Assembly (NCBI RefSeq): GCF_044596045.1
Contig: NZ_CP138995.1
Span: 2,232,001-2,296,000, forward strand
Reading direction: 5' to 3'
Source of the DNA: Flagellimonas sp947499585
Lineage (GTDB): Bacteria > Bacteroidota > Bacteroidia > Flavobacteriales > Flavobacteriaceae
DNA: 64,000 nucleotides
Part shown: one piece after another, positions 33,117-42,349 of the stretch
Layout: the number at the start of each line of letters is the position of its first letter
Numbering within the stretch: position 1 is the first letter of the stretch
Made by a program: the position numbers and the translations under genes
Notes under the pieces: generated by a model
The model's database searches: none
What the model was told of the DNA's origin: nothing
What the model saw: only the letters and a program-made list of their open reading frames with translations

Positions 33117-34880
33117 CTAATAAAAGCCAGGTCGTTTTTTGCCTCCACGTTTGCCAGAGCTACTTTTTCTACCTCCTCTGAAAGATTTGTTGTCCCCACC
33201 TTTTCTATGACCTCTGCTTCTGTCTCGTTTTTTGCCTCCGCTTCTTCCTGAACCTCCTGGACTTTTAGAAACTTCAACATTTACAAAACGACCTTCTACT
33301 TTGAACTCCGTAAAAGTCTGAAGTACATGTTCCGTTACTTGGGCATCCGTATTGAAAAAGGAGAAACTATCCTTGGTATCCACGTTGAAAACGTCTTCCT
33401 TTTCAAGATTTAATGTATCACGTAAAAAATCTTTCAATGACATCCAGTCGTAACCATCGCGCTCTCCTACATTGATAAAGTAGCGCACAGAACCGTTTGA
33501 TGGTATGTTATCACCCTGAGAACGATCCTTTCTCTCTCCTCGATCTCTTCCATCTTCTGATGAATTTAAATCTCTGGTTTTACTGTAATAGTTATAGAAA
33601 CGGGTAAATTCTACTGAAATAATTTTTTTGAGCAATTCATCCCTGTCAACACCTTCCAAAACATCGTTTATGGCCGGCAGGTAATTGTCTATCTCAGGAT
33701 TTATCTCAGTTTCTTTGATTTTGCTAGCTAAATGGTACAGCTGAATTTCACAAATCTCGATACCCGTTGGAATTTTCTTAGATAGAAAAGACTGTTGTAT
33801 TTTGCTTTCGATGGATTTTATTTTTCGTAACTCAGAACGAGTTACTATTACCATAGAAATCCCTGATTTCCCTGCACGACCTGTACGTCCACTACGGTGC
33901 GTATACGTTTCTATTTCATCGGGCAATTGGTAGTTAATAACATGTGTTATGTCATCAACATCTATTCCCCTAGCAGCAACATCAGTTGCAACAAGCATTT
34001 GTACTTGTTTTTTACGGAAGGAATTCATGACCAAATCCCTTTGATTTTGACTTAGGTCGCCATGCAAAGCTCCAGCGTTATAGCCATCTTCAATAAGCTT
34101 TTCCGCAACTTTCTGAGTATCTCTTTTTGTTCTGCAGAATATTACAGAAAAAATACCAGGATTAGCATCTGCAAGACGCTTAAGTGCAGAATAACGATCA
34201 CGCCCACCAACTACATAGTACTCATGTTGCACTGTTGAAGTTCCTGCATTTTTAGTCCCAATAGTAATTTCTTGGGGCTTATTCATGAATTTTTTGGCGA
34301 TTACCGATACTTCTTTTGGCATGGTTGCAGAAAACAACCATGTAAGTTTTTCTTTTGGTGTGTTGGATAAAATGTCCTTTATGTCTTCAAAGAAGCCCAT
34401 GTTCAACATTTCATCTGCTTCATCAAGCACGCAATAATCGATTTTTGAAATATCAACCATTTTACGGCCGATCATATCCTTCATCCTTCCAGGAGTAGCA
34501 ACAATAATCTGTGCTCCGCGTTTTATTTGCCTTGCCTGGTCAGATATGCTTGCTCCACCGTAAATGGCTACCGTACTAAGGCCTTTAACATATTTGGAGT
34601 ATAATTTTAGCTCATTTGTAATTTGCAAGCAGAGCTCACGTGTTGGAGATAAAATAAGTCCTTGAGTTGTTCTGCTTTCTGATTGGATTTTTTGAATCAT
34701 TGGAAAGCCAAAAGCAGCAGTTTTACCTGTTCCTGTTTGTGCTAGAGCGACCAAATCGGTCTCTTGTTCCAATAAAATTGGGATTGCTTTTTCTTGTACT
34801 TCTGATGGAGTCTCAAATCCTAGGTCGGAAATAGCATCCAATAGGGGTTTGTCCAACCCCAGGGTTTCAAATTTTGTCAT
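33117..34880 (-). CDS. deaD: DEAD-box RNA helicase (DeaD/CsdA type)
   Basis: The start at 34880 (MTKFETLGLDKPLLDAISDL) is used; an ATG at 34904 adds eight residues outside the family alignment. The 587-residue protein shows Q motif, AQTGTGKTA (about 48-56), PTREL, TPGR, DEAD (about 152), SAT and HRSGRTGRAG (about 325). A DbpA-like RNA-binding domain follows (VRYFINVGERDGYDWMSLKD) and then an Arg/Gly/Lys-rich tail (about 535-587). It unwinds structured RNA in ribosome assembly and cold adaptation. A promoter about 110 nt upstream implies a long 5' leader. Confidence 0.95.
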   Translation of the reverse strand: MTKFETLGLDKPLLDAISDLGFETPSEVQEKAIPILLEQETDLVALAQTGTGKTAAFGFPMIQKIQSESRTTQGLILSPTRELCLQITNELKLYSKYVKGLSTVAIYGGASISDQARQIKRGAQIIVATPGRMKDMIGRKMVDISKIDYCVLDEADEMLNMGFFEDIKDILSNTPKEKLTWLFSATMPKEVSVIAKKFMNKPQEITIGTKNAGTSTVQHEYYVVGGRDRYSALKRLADANPGIFSVIFCRTKRDTQKVAEKLIEDGYNAGALHGDLSQNQRDLVMNSFRKKQVQMLVATDVAARGIDVDDITHVINYQLPDEIETYTHRSGRTGRAGKSGISMVIVTRSELRKIKSIESKIQQSFLSKKIPTGIEICEIQLYHLASKIKETEINPEIDNYLPAINDVLEGVDRDELLKKIISVEFTRFYNYYSKTRDLNSSEDGRDRGERKDRSQGDNIPSNGSVRYFINVGERDGYDWMSLKDFLRDTLNLEKEDVFNVDTKDSFSFFNTDAQVTEHVLQTFTEFKVEGRFVNVEVSKSPGGSGRSGGKKRDRSRGHRKGGDNKSFRGGRKSSSGKRGGKKRPGFY

Positions 34881-34999
34881 TGTGGTATATACCTTAAATC
34901 GCAAATATGTTGTGTTGTATAGAGCGATTTTGTACTACCTATCCGAGCCCCTCACAACACCATGCCCATACTGGCGGCGTTAATAAAGGCGCAAAGGTA
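34881..34999 (-). promoter_or_regulatory. 5' leader and -7 element of the DEAD-box helicase gene
   Basis: On the minus strand TACCTTTG (34999-34992) matches the -7 consensus. The predicted leader, about 105 nt, is locally GC-rich (GCCGCCAGTATGGGCATGG). Long leaders are typical of cold-shock helicase genes. No clear -33 TTG is seen. Confidence 0.4.
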
Positions 35000-35021
35000 C
35001 ATCAATTTGTTAAAGTGGGAA

Positions 35022-35603
35022 CTATAAAGCCCTGTTTTTGAAGAAAGCAACTAATTTTTGGATTGCAAGACCTCTATGACTTATTGCATTTTTGGTTTCT
35101 GCAGATAGTTCTCCAAAAGTCTTATTATACCCTTCGGGTTTAAAAATTGGATCATAGCCAAACCCTCCAGGTCCAAATTCTTTTTCAGTAATGTGTCCTT
35201 CTACAATTCCTTCAAAAGAGTAGCTTTTGTTTTTAAGATTTAAATGAATCACAGTTTTAAAATGTGCTGCCCTATTAGTGTTGCCTTTTAATTCTGACAA
35301 TAGCTTGGTCATATTATCCTTTTCATTCTTTTGCTCTCCTGCATAACGAGCGGAATAAACTCCTGGGGCACCATTTAATGCATTGACAAGCAAACCTGTA
35401 TCATCAGAAAAACAGTCAAAACCATATACTGAGATTATATGATCTGCTTTTATTTTGGCATTTTCTTCCAAAGTTTTTCCAGTTTCGGGAATTTCATCAA
35501 AACAGCCAATATCATCTAATGAAAGCAATTGGATTTCAGAAGGTAAAAGCGTTTTAACTTCTTTTAGTTTATGTTGGTTATGGGTAGCAAAAACAATTTT
35601 CAA
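35022..35603 (-). CDS. rdgB: Non-canonical purine NTP pyrophosphatase (RdgB/HAM1)
   Basis: The 193-residue enzyme hydrolyses (d)ITP and XTP to the monophosphates, clearing deaminated purines. Motifs: FATHNQHKLKEV (residues 4-15), SDDTGLLVNALNGAPGVYSA (about 66-85) with the metal-binding DD, GFGYDPIFKPEGYNKTFGEL (about 149-168) and ISHRGLA. Length matches E. coli RdgB (197). The stop lies 142 nt to the right of the helicase gene. The small ICMT-like gene is divergent. Confidence 0.96.
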   Translation of the reverse strand: MKIVFATHNQHKLKEVKTLLPSEIQLLSLDDIGCFDEIPETGKTLEENAKIKADHIISVYGFDCFSDDTGLLVNALNGAPGVYSARYAGEQKNEKDNMTKLLSELKGNTNRAAHFKTVIHLNLKNKSYSFEGIVEGHITEKEFGPGGFGYDPIFKPEGYNKTFGELSAETKNAISHRGLAIQKLVAFFKNRAL

Positions 35604-35664
35604 GGCACGAGATGATTTAATACAGAGCTAAAAATAGTAATTTCGATTATCTAGTAGCAATAAA

Positions 35665-36117
35665 ATGAAATTGAGAATAACACCACCTTTAGTCATGCTG
35701 ATCTTTGCATGCTTAATGTATATTTTGAATCGATTTTTACCTTTTGGAACCTTTGACTTTTTTGGGCGTACAGAACTTGCAGTTTTCCTAATTTCCTTAG
35801 CTTTTATAGTCATGGCCTTAGCAATTTTTCAATTTTTGAGAGCAAAAACAACAACAAACCCTATTAATTTGACAAAAACAAGTAGTTTGGTTACTACTGG
35901 CATTTTTAAATACACCAGAAACCCTATGTATTTGGGCATGCTCCTAATATTGCTTGCTTTTGGTTTGAAGCTGGGCAATGCGTTCAATACGCTTTTGGCG
36001 GCAGGGTTTGTGTACTTTATGAACTATTTTCAAATTGAGAATGAGGAAAAAGCATTGACCGAGCTTTTTAATAAAGAATATATCATGTATTGTAAGGCAA
36101 CTAGGAGATGGTTTTAG
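35665..36117 (+). CDS. ICMT/PEMT-like isoprenylcysteine methyltransferase family membrane protein
   Basis: The 150-residue protein has about four TM helices (residues 5-25, 35-60, 90-125). The conserved cytosolic motif TGIFKYTRNPMYLGMLL (about 78-94), with RNPMY, is the AdoMet-binding motif of ICMT/PEMT-like methyltransferases. EEKALTELFNKEYIMYCKAT near the end matches the late E...F...Y..Y..... motif. The acceptor is unknown in bacteria. The downstream hydrolase gene starts 10 nt before this stop, so they are coupled. Confidence 0.88.
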   Translation: MKLRITPPLVMLIFACLMYILNRFLPFGTFDFFGRTELAVFLISLAFIVMALAIFQFLRAKTTTNPINLTKTSSLVTTGIFKYTRNPMYLGMLLILLAFGLKLGNAFNTLLAAGFVYFMNYFQIENEEKALTELFNKEYIMYCKATRRWF

Positions 36118-36908
36118 ATTTAAATAGGTTCAAAAAGAAATTTTCTTTGGGCATTTTGTTCTTGGGGTTTGGGCTGAGTGCACAAACGCAATTCTTTTCT
36201 TCTTTTGATCAAACACAAATTGCCTATTCTGATGAGGGAGAAGGAGAGGCAGTGCTGCTTGTCCATGGATTTATCTCTAATAGTGCAATGTGGGGAAAAT
36301 CGATTTTGAAGAAAGAGCTTTTGGAATCTGGATATCGAGTTATTGTGCCGGACCTAAGAGGAAATGGAAAATCTGACCAACCTGAAAACCCGGAAGCATA
36401 TCAAAATGATGCGGAAGTAAAAGATTTGAAATCTATAATCGACCATTTAAGGTTGGAAGAATTGCATGTTGTGGGCTACTCAAGAGGAAGTATTGTATTG
36501 GCAAAACTTTTGATAAAAGAAAAGCGTATAAAAAAGGCAGTTTTAGGAGGCATGGGGGTTGATTTTACTAACCCAGAATGGGATAGAAGAATTCTTTTCA
36601 TGAATGCTTTTGATGGTAAAACTAAAAAAGAGACGCAAGGAGCGGTAGATTATGCTACTTCTATTGGTGCAAACCACAAAGTTCTTCACTTGCTTCAAAA
36701 ATACCAACCTGTGACTAGCTTGGCAGAGTTAAAAGAGATTAAAGCAGCTGTTTTGGTTATAGCCGGAGACGAGGATTTGGATAACGGGAACCCTTCCGAT
36801 CTAAAGAATGAGATTCCAAGCAGTCAGCTACATATTGTATCCGGCGATCACAATAACACATATAAAACACAATCTTTTTCAACCAAAATAATTCAGTTTT
36901 TAGATTAA
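36108..36908 (+). CDS. Exported alpha/beta hydrolase
   Basis: The 266-residue protein carries an N-terminal signal (FSLGILFLGFGLSAQTQFF). The alpha/beta hydrolase core has LLVHGFISNSAMWGK (oxyanion HG, about 48-62), VGYSRGSIVLAKLL with nucleophile Ser (G-Y-S-R-G, about 122-126), Asp in AGDEDLDNGN (about 225) and His in VSGDHNNTYK (about 252). A full catalytic triad is therefore present; the substrate is unknown. The start overlaps the ICMT-like gene by 10 nt. Periplasmic location is expected. Confidence 0.88.
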   Translation: MVLDLNRFKKKFSLGILFLGFGLSAQTQFFSSFDQTQIAYSDEGEGEAVLLVHGFISNSAMWGKSILKKELLESGYRVIVPDLRGNGKSDQPENPEAYQNDAEVKDLKSIIDHLRLEELHVVGYSRGSIVLAKLLIKEKRIKKAVLGGMGVDFTNPEWDRRILFMNAFDGKTKKETQGAVDYATSIGANHKVLHLLQKYQPVTSLAELKEIKAAVLVIAGDEDLDNGNPSDLKNEIPSSQLHIVSGDHNNTYKTQSFSTKIIQFLD

Positions 36909-37038
36909 AAATCAGCATTTTGAAACATTTTGCAGATGATTTTTGATATATCCATATTTATAAACTGTTTTTTGTTGTATCCAATTTCAGGGATAGAATT
37001 AATGCTTATTTTTAAATCTTAATTTTTCGGCAAAATTC

Positions 37039-38931
37039 ATGGTAGAAGTGGGACGTAAGTATGTTTTTGATTTTGATAGCACCCTAACTAGGGTGGAGGC
37101 GTTGGATGTTTTGGCAGAAATGACCTTACAGGGAAAATCTAACAAGGAGGAAGTTATTCAAGAAATTCAAGATATTACCAATTTGGGCATTGATGGCGAT
37201 ATCTCCTTTACAGAATCTTTGGAGCGCAGAATACAGCTTTTAAAGGCCCATAAAAATGATTTAGAAGGGTTGGTGAGTGAGCTTCGTCAGAAAATTTCTA
37301 AGTCCATTGCATCAAACAAAGAGTTTTTTGAGAAATTTTCAGATGATATCTATGTGATTTCCTGTGGCTTCAAAGAGTTTATTGACCCAATTGTTCAAGA
37401 ATACAATATCCCATCAGAAAGGGTGTATGCCAATACCTTTAAGTTTGATGAGGAAGGAAATATAATCGGTTTTGATGAAGATAACGTACTTGCATCTCAC
37501 AATGGCAAGATAGAATGTCTTAAAAACCTTGATTTAGAAGGAGAGGTACAAGTAATAGGAGATGGGTATAGTGATTATGTAATGCGGGAAGCTGGTATTG
37601 CCGATAAATTTTTTGCATACACCGAGAATGTGCATAGAGAAAAAGCGGCAAACAATGCAGATCACGTAACTCCAAATTTGGATGAATTTCTTTATGTAAA
37701 TGATTTGCCCAGAAATATCTCTTATCCCAAAAACAGGATAAAGATTTTATTGCTGGAAAATGTCCACCCAGATGCATTTGAGAACTTGTCTGAAGATGGT
37801 TTTTCCGTAGAATTGGTAAAACATAGTTTGCCTGAGGATGAACTTATTGAAAAAATTAAAGGAGTTCATGTATTGGGAATTCGTTCTAAGACCCAAGTAA
37901 CCCAAAAGGTATTGGATGCAGCCAATAAACTGTTGGTAGTAGGTGCTTTTTGTATAGGAACCACCCAAATAGATCTGGAGTACAGTAAGCAGAAAGGAGT
38001 TGTTGTGTTCAATGCTCCCTATAGCAACACGCGATCGGTTGTAGAATTGGCCATCGGCCATATTATTATGCTTATGCGTAATGTTTTTACAAGAAGTTCA
38101 GAAATCCATAACGGTACTTGGAATAAAACTGCGGCAAACTCAAGAGAAGTTAGAGGTAAAAACTTAGGAATTGTAGGTTATGGCAATATAGGTAAGCAAA
38201 TGTCCATTTTAGCCGAGGCTATAGGTATGCGTGTTTATTATTACGATGTAGCCGATAAACTGCCGTTGGGAAATGTGATTAAATGCGACACTCTAGAAGA
38301 TTTGCTTTCTGTTTCTGATGTGGTGACCTTGCATATTGATGATAATAAAACTAACAAAGGATTTATTGGAGAGAGGGAGGTCAACCAGATGAGAGATGGA
38401 GCTATGTTGATTAACCTATCCAGAGGGTTTGTGGTTGATATTGATGCACTTGCCAATGCGCTGAAAAGTGGAAAATTAGGAGGAGCAGCTGTAGATGTTT
38501 ATCCTGAAGAGCCTAGAAGCAATGGAAATTTTGAAACCGCACTCCAAGGACTACCTAACGTAATTCTTACCCCACATGTTGGCGGAAGCACAGAAGAAGC
38601 ACAACGAGATATTGCGGATTTTGTGCCAAATAAGATTATGGCATACATTAACTCCGGAAATACAGTAGATGCAGTAAACTTTCCTAATATTAGATTGCCA
38701 AAACATACCAATGCACACCGTTTTCTACATATTCATAAAAATGTCCCAGGAATAATGGCAAAAATCAGTGAGGTATTGGCCAAATATGAAATGAATATTA
38801 CGGGGCAATATCTATCTACCGATGATAAGGTAGGGTATGTAATTACCGATTTGGACAAGGAATACAACAAGGAAGTTGTAAAGGCTCTTAAGAATGTGGA
38901 AAACACTATAAAGTTTAGAGTGTTGTATTAG
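37039..38931 (+). CDS. serA: Fused phosphoserine phosphatase (SerB) and 3-phosphoglycerate dehydrogenase (SerA)
   Basis: The 630-residue product joins two serine-pathway enzymes. Residues 1-215 are a SerB-type HAD phosphatase: DFDSTLTRVEALDVLAE (motif I with nucleophile), YVISCGFKEF (motif II), SHNGKIE (Lys) and VIGDGYSDYVM (motif IV). Residues 230-545 are SerA: GIVGYGNIGKQM (about 377), NLSRGFVVD with catalytic Arg, Glu and TPHVGGSTEEAQ with catalytic His. A C-terminal ACT domain (about 555-630: HKNVPGIMAKISEVL) may sense serine. SerC, the intermediate step, is not in the window. Confidence 0.9.
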   Translation: MVEVGRKYVFDFDSTLTRVEALDVLAEMTLQGKSNKEEVIQEIQDITNLGIDGDISFTESLERRIQLLKAHKNDLEGLVSELRQKISKSIASNKEFFEKFSDDIYVISCGFKEFIDPIVQEYNIPSERVYANTFKFDEEGNIIGFDEDNVLASHNGKIECLKNLDLEGEVQVIGDGYSDYVMREAGIADKFFAYTENVHREKAANNADHVTPNLDEFLYVNDLPRNISYPKNRIKILLLENVHPDAFENLSEDGFSVELVKHSLPEDELIEKIKGVHVLGIRSKTQVTQKVLDAANKLLVVGAFCIGTTQIDLEYSKQKGVVVFNAPYSNTRSVVELAIGHIIMLMRNVFTRSSEIHNGTWNKTAANSREVRGKNLGIVGYGNIGKQMSILAEAIGMRVYYYDVADKLPLGNVIKCDTLEDLLSVSDVVTLHIDDNKTNKGFIGEREVNQMRDGAMLINLSRGFVVDIDALANALKSGKLGGAAVDVYPEEPRSNGNFETALQGLPNVILTPHVGGSTEEAQRDIADFVPNKIMAYINSGNTVDAVNFPNIRLPKHTNAHRFLHIHKNVPGIMAKISEVLAKYEMNITGQYLSTDDKVGYVITDLDKEYNKEVVKALKNVENTIKFRVLY

Positions 38932-39026
38932 TTTGTTTTAGTACTGACATAATACGGTTGTTCACATTCTGAAACTTCTGTTTCACAACATTTTTCTAAC
39001 ACACCCATTTTTTCGATTTAAATTGT

Positions 39027-39054
39027 AGGTAAATTCTTATGTAAAATTTTACCT
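39027..39054 (+). repeat. Hairpin immediately before the PilJ-domain gene
   Basis: AGGTAAA (39027-39033) and TTTACCT (39048-39054) pair, and GTAAAATTTTAC (39041-39052) is a perfect palindrome. The structure ends two nt before the ATG at 39057. Confidence 0.4.
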
Positions 39055-39056
39055 GA

Positions 39057-39986
39057 ATGAATATTGGGAAAATCAAAATATTTAAAAAGGGATTTCGGGC
39101 CTATTACCTGTTAGTGATTTCAATTGTTTTTTTGACAATCGTTATACAATCCATGACCCAGTACTCATTAAATAAACAGAGGTCCACTGCTCTAATTGTA
39201 AACCTGGCAGGAAAGCAGCGAATGCTAAGTCAACGATTGCTCAATGAGTTGTACTCATGTAGATATCACAATTGTGACTATGCAGAAATGAAGCTTACTT
39301 TGACCAGGTTGTATCAAATGAATGGGTTTCTTCAAGAAGGAAACGTGGGTTTGAAATTAGAAACTTTAAATGACCCGGAAATCCTTAAGGAATTTAGAAG
39401 GTTGGAACCCCATTTGGAATGGTTGTATAGTGAACTAAAGGATTTCCAAAACTTTAAAAATGTTTCCTTTAATGATGTTAGATATCGAGTAGATCGGTTT
39501 TTGTTTATAATGGATGGAATTGTGAATCAGTTCCAGAAAAAAGCAGAAAAAGACATTCGCACCATGATGATTATAGAACTAGAGCTTGCCATATTTTCTA
39601 TTGTCATTATACTTTTTGAGATATTTTTTATTGTAAATCCTATCATTAATAGAATACTTGACCAAAAGAAAAAACTTTCAGAAATAGCTTGGCATCAATC
39701 CCATGTGTTTAATTCCCATATGAAGAACATTGCAGACCTTCAATATGTTTTAAAAGTGGAAAAAAAACCAGAAAGACAGAGAGAGATTTACGGATTTATT
39801 GGACAAGAATTAAACCACCTAAAAAAGGTTTCCCAAAACATGGTTAAATCGTTGGAAGAAACCGTAGAAGACCCTAAACCGTATGATTTAATGATTAGGA
39901 AAGTAGAAGGCTTTTTGGAAAAGTATAAACTAATGGGGACAGAGAAAACACTTATTGATGATGATAAGGTTCATTCCGTAAAATAG
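39057..39986 (+). CDS. PilJ/NIT-type sensor protein with DHp-like helix and no kinase domain
   Basis: The 309-residue protein has TM1 at about residues 17-35. A PilJ-type extracytoplasmic sensor includes STALIVNLAGKQRMLSQRLL (about 45-64, NLAGKQRMLSQR). TM2 is at about 176-198 (LELAIFSIVIILFEIFFIVN). The cytoplasmic part has KKLSEIAWHQSHVFNSHMKN (about 213-232), similar to the H-box region (EIAWxQSH) of flavobacterial histidine kinases, then about 75 residues. No CA/ATPase domain follows. It overlaps rlmH by 35 nt (convergent). Signal and partner are unknown. Confidence 0.75.
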   Translation: MNIGKIKIFKKGFRAYYLLVISIVFLTIVIQSMTQYSLNKQRSTALIVNLAGKQRMLSQRLLNELYSCRYHNCDYAEMKLTLTRLYQMNGFLQEGNVGLKLETLNDPEILKEFRRLEPHLEWLYSELKDFQNFKNVSFNDVRYRVDRFLFIMDGIVNQFQKKAEKDIRTMMIIELELAIFSIVIILFEIFFIVNPIINRILDQKKKLSEIAWHQSHVFNSHMKNIADLQYVLKVEKKPERQREIYGFIGQELNHLKKVSQNMVKSLEETVEDPKPYDLMIRKVEGFLEKYKLMGTEKTLIDDDKVHSVK

Positions 39987-40425
39987 TAAAGCCCCTATAG
40001 AGCTGTTCTATTAAAAACAAACGTACCATTTGATGAGAAAACGTCATCTTGGATAAACTTATTTTTTCATTGCTTCTTTGGTATATGGCATCGCTAAAAC
40101 CATAGGGGCCTCCAATTACCAAAACGAGATTTTTTAGTCCGCTGTTCATTTTTTTCTGTAGAAACTGAGAAAACTCCACAGATGTAAATTGCTTTCCCTT
40201 TTCATCTAAAATGGCCAGTGTATCAGCAGGTTGTAAATGATTAAGAATCAAAGCGCCTTCTTTCTCTTTTTGTAAAACCTCAGAAAGGTTTTTACTGTTT
40301 TTGATATCAGGAATTACCAAAAACTGAAATTTTACATAATGTTTTAGTCGCTTCTCATAAATAGCTATAAGTTTGGAGAGTTCGGAGCTATCTGTTTTGC
40401 CAATGGCAATTAACGTAATTTGCAT
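39952..40425 (-). CDS. rlmH: 23S rRNA (pseudouridine1915-N3)-methyltransferase
   Basis: The start at 40425 (MQITLIAIGKTDSSELSKLI) matches the family; an ATG at 40461 is not conserved. The 157-residue SPOUT enzyme has LDEKGKQFTSVEFSQFLQ (about 72-89), VIGGPYGFSDAIYQRSNEKI (about 104-123, AdoMet knot) and SHQMVRLFLIEQLYRGFTIL with NEPYHH at the end. It methylates the N3 of pseudouridine 1915 in helix 69 of 23S rRNA. It converges on the PilJ gene, overlapping by 35 nt. Confidence 0.96.
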   Translation of the reverse strand: MQITLIAIGKTDSSELSKLIAIYEKRLKHYVKFQFLVIPDIKNSKNLSEVLQKEKEGALILNHLQPADTLAILDEKGKQFTSVEFSQFLQKKMNSGLKNLVLVIGGPYGFSDAIYQRSNEKISLSKMTFSHQMVRLFLIEQLYRGFTILRNEPYHHQ

Positions 40426-40514
40426 TGTCAAAATTAATTTTTTCAAATTAAACAATAGCAACGGACAATAGACAGACTGATGTTTTTATTATTTTCGTTA
40501 AAACCCCAGCAGTA

Positions 40515-41372
40515 ATGATTACCCAGGATCAATTCCAAAAAGAAATAGCACTTATTATAACAAATGCCATTCGTGAAGATGTTGGCGATGGTGATCATAG
40601 TTCGCTGGCTTGTATTCCCAATTCCGGAACAGGGAAAGCCAAATTATTGGTCAAGGATGAAGGCATCATTGGAGGTATTGAGTTTGCGAAACAAGTGTTT
40701 GAATACGTAGACCCAAATTTAAAAATTGAAACACGTATTGCAGACGGTACCCCCGTAAAGTATGGAGACATTGCTTTTTACGTTTCAGGGAGTACCCAGA
40801 GTATTCTTAAGGCAGAAAGATTAGTGTTGAATGCCATGCAACGCATGAGTGCCATTGCTACAAAAACCAAGAGCTACGTTCAACTTCTAGATGGAACAAG
40901 CACTAAAATTTTGGATACTAGAAAAACTACTCCTGGGATTAGGGCCCTTGAGAAATGGGCTGTTAAGATTGGAGGAGGGGAGAATCATAGGTTTGCTTTA
41001 TATGATATGATTATGCTTAAGGATAACCATATAGATTTTGCGGGAGGAATAACACAGGCTATACAAAAGACACGACAATACTTATTGGATACCAACAGAG
41101 ACTTGAAAATTATTGTGGAGGCAAGAAATTTGGAGGAAGTCGAAGAAATACTTCAATCTGAAGGAGTCTATAGAATTCTATTGGATAATTTTGATTATGA
41201 GGATACCAAGAAAGCGGTAGCACTAATCGGAGACCGTTGTCTTACGGAATCTTCAGGAGGAATAAATGAAAATACAATAAGACATTATGCCGAATGCGGT
41301 GTGGATTATATCTCTTCGGGAGCATTGACCCATTCCGTCCACAATATGGATTTAAGCCTAAAAGCAGTTTAA
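40515..41372 (+). CDS. nadC: Nicotinate-nucleotide pyrophosphorylase (carboxylating)
   Basis: The 285-residue quinolinate phosphoribosyltransferase makes nicotinate mononucleotide, CO2 and PPi in de novo NAD synthesis. Motifs: AIREDVGDGDHSSLACIPNS (about 15-34), LDTRKTTPGIRALEKWAVKI (about 136-155), GGGENHRFALYDMIMLKDNH (about 156-175) and ILLDNF (about 221), ending with SGALTHSVHNMDLSLKA. Length is typical. Its stop shares nucleotides with the start of the YihY gene (TAATG), so the two are coupled. Confidence 0.97.
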   Translation: MITQDQFQKEIALIITNAIREDVGDGDHSSLACIPNSGTGKAKLLVKDEGIIGGIEFAKQVFEYVDPNLKIETRIADGTPVKYGDIAFYVSGSTQSILKAERLVLNAMQRMSAIATKTKSYVQLLDGTSTKILDTRKTTPGIRALEKWAVKIGGGENHRFALYDMIMLKDNHIDFAGGITQAIQKTRQYLLDTNRDLKIIVEARNLEEVEEILQSEGVYRILLDNFDYEDTKKAVALIGDRCLTESSGGINENTIRHYAECGVDYISSGALTHSVHNMDLSLKAV

Positions 41373-42349
41373 TGTCGACAGCTATAGAAGAAAGGTTAGA
41401 AAAGATTCCAATTATTAATTGGCTGGTTCGGTTGTTGAAAAACATAAAATTAAAGGCATTTGAAGGACTTTCTTTTTACGATTTGATGGAAATGTATGTG
41501 TTGGGGGTTGTAAAAGGAACCTTGTCCAGCAGAGCAAGTTCCATAGCATTCAGTTTGTTTATGGCCCTTTTTCCATTACTGATATTCTTGGTTACACTTT
41601 TACCTTTTATTATCCCTTATGCAAGTGTTGGCAATGAAAATTTTGACGCACAATTTTTACTCTTTTTAGAGTCTTTTTTGCCATCTGCAACGAGTGATTA
41701 CTTTGGGGATATTTATCAACAAATAAAAGACCAAAAGCGTGGAGGATTGTTATCTTCTACCTTTTTGATTTCTATTTTTTTGGTTGCTAATGGGGTAAAT
41801 GCAATTTTTGGGGGCTTTGAGAATTCATATCACGTGGAGCTTACCAGAAACTTTTTCAGACAATATTTGTATGCTTTTATGGTTGGATTAATTCTTTCCA
41901 TTTTACTGGTCATCGGAGCGGTGACATTTGTGTATTTCGAGTTTTATATAGTGGAATATACTAGCGAGTATTTAGGAAAGAAACTTGGATATGATATTGA
42001 AAAAAGTGACACGATAGGAATTCAGGTGACCAAAATTTTGTTCTTCATGCTGCTTTCCTATCTTACAACGGCCATTCTCTATTACTTTGGTACGGCAGAA
42101 GGAAGAAAGGCAAAATTCTTTTCGGCAGGAGCACTTATGACTACTTTATTATTTGTACTGACTTCCTATCTTTTTGGGGTGTATGTAGAAAAGTTCGCCA
42201 GATATAACGAGTTTTATGGAGCGTTGGGAGGACTATTGATTTTAATGGTGTTTATTTGGTTAAATTCTAATATTTTGTTGCTTGGGTTTGAATTGAATGC
42301 AACACTTAATTCCTTAAAGAAAAAACATGAAAAACAGCTTAAGGCTTAA
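41372..42349 (+). CDS. YihY/virulence factor BrkB family membrane protein
   Basis: The start at 41372 (MSTAIEERLEKIPIINWLVR) overlaps the nadC stop by one base; earlier ATGs lie inside nadC. The 325-residue protein has about six TM helices and the family motif SSRASSIAFSLFMALFPLLI (about residues 54-73). YihY proteins were once called RNase BN, a name now withdrawn, and transport or membrane function is not settled. The DUF2147 gene begins 23 nt before its stop. Confidence 0.9.
   Translation: MSTAIEERLEKIPIINWLVRLLKNIKLKAFEGLSFYDLMEMYVLGVVKGTLSSRASSIAFSLFMALFPLLIFLVTLLPFIIPYASVGNENFDAQFLLFLESFLPSATSDYFGDIYQQIKDQKRGGLLSSTFLISIFLVANGVNAIFGGFENSYHVELTRNFFRQYLYAFMVGLILSILLVIGAVTFVYFEFYIVEYTSEYLGKKLGYDIEKSDTIGIQVTKILFFMLLSYLTTAILYYFGTAEGRKAKFFSAGALMTTLLFVLTSYLFGVYVEKFARYNEFYGALGGLLILMVFIWLNSNILLLGFELNATLNSLKKKHEKQLKA

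Noticed and set aside
34905..35021. Structured small RNA between the helicase gene and rdgB
   Set aside because: The GC-rich stretch is better explained as the helicase leader; no tRNA or known RNA fold is visible.
37039..37690. Frameshifted junction of separate serB and serA genes
   Set aside because: The frame is continuous through 630 codons with all motifs intact, so a true fusion is the better reading.
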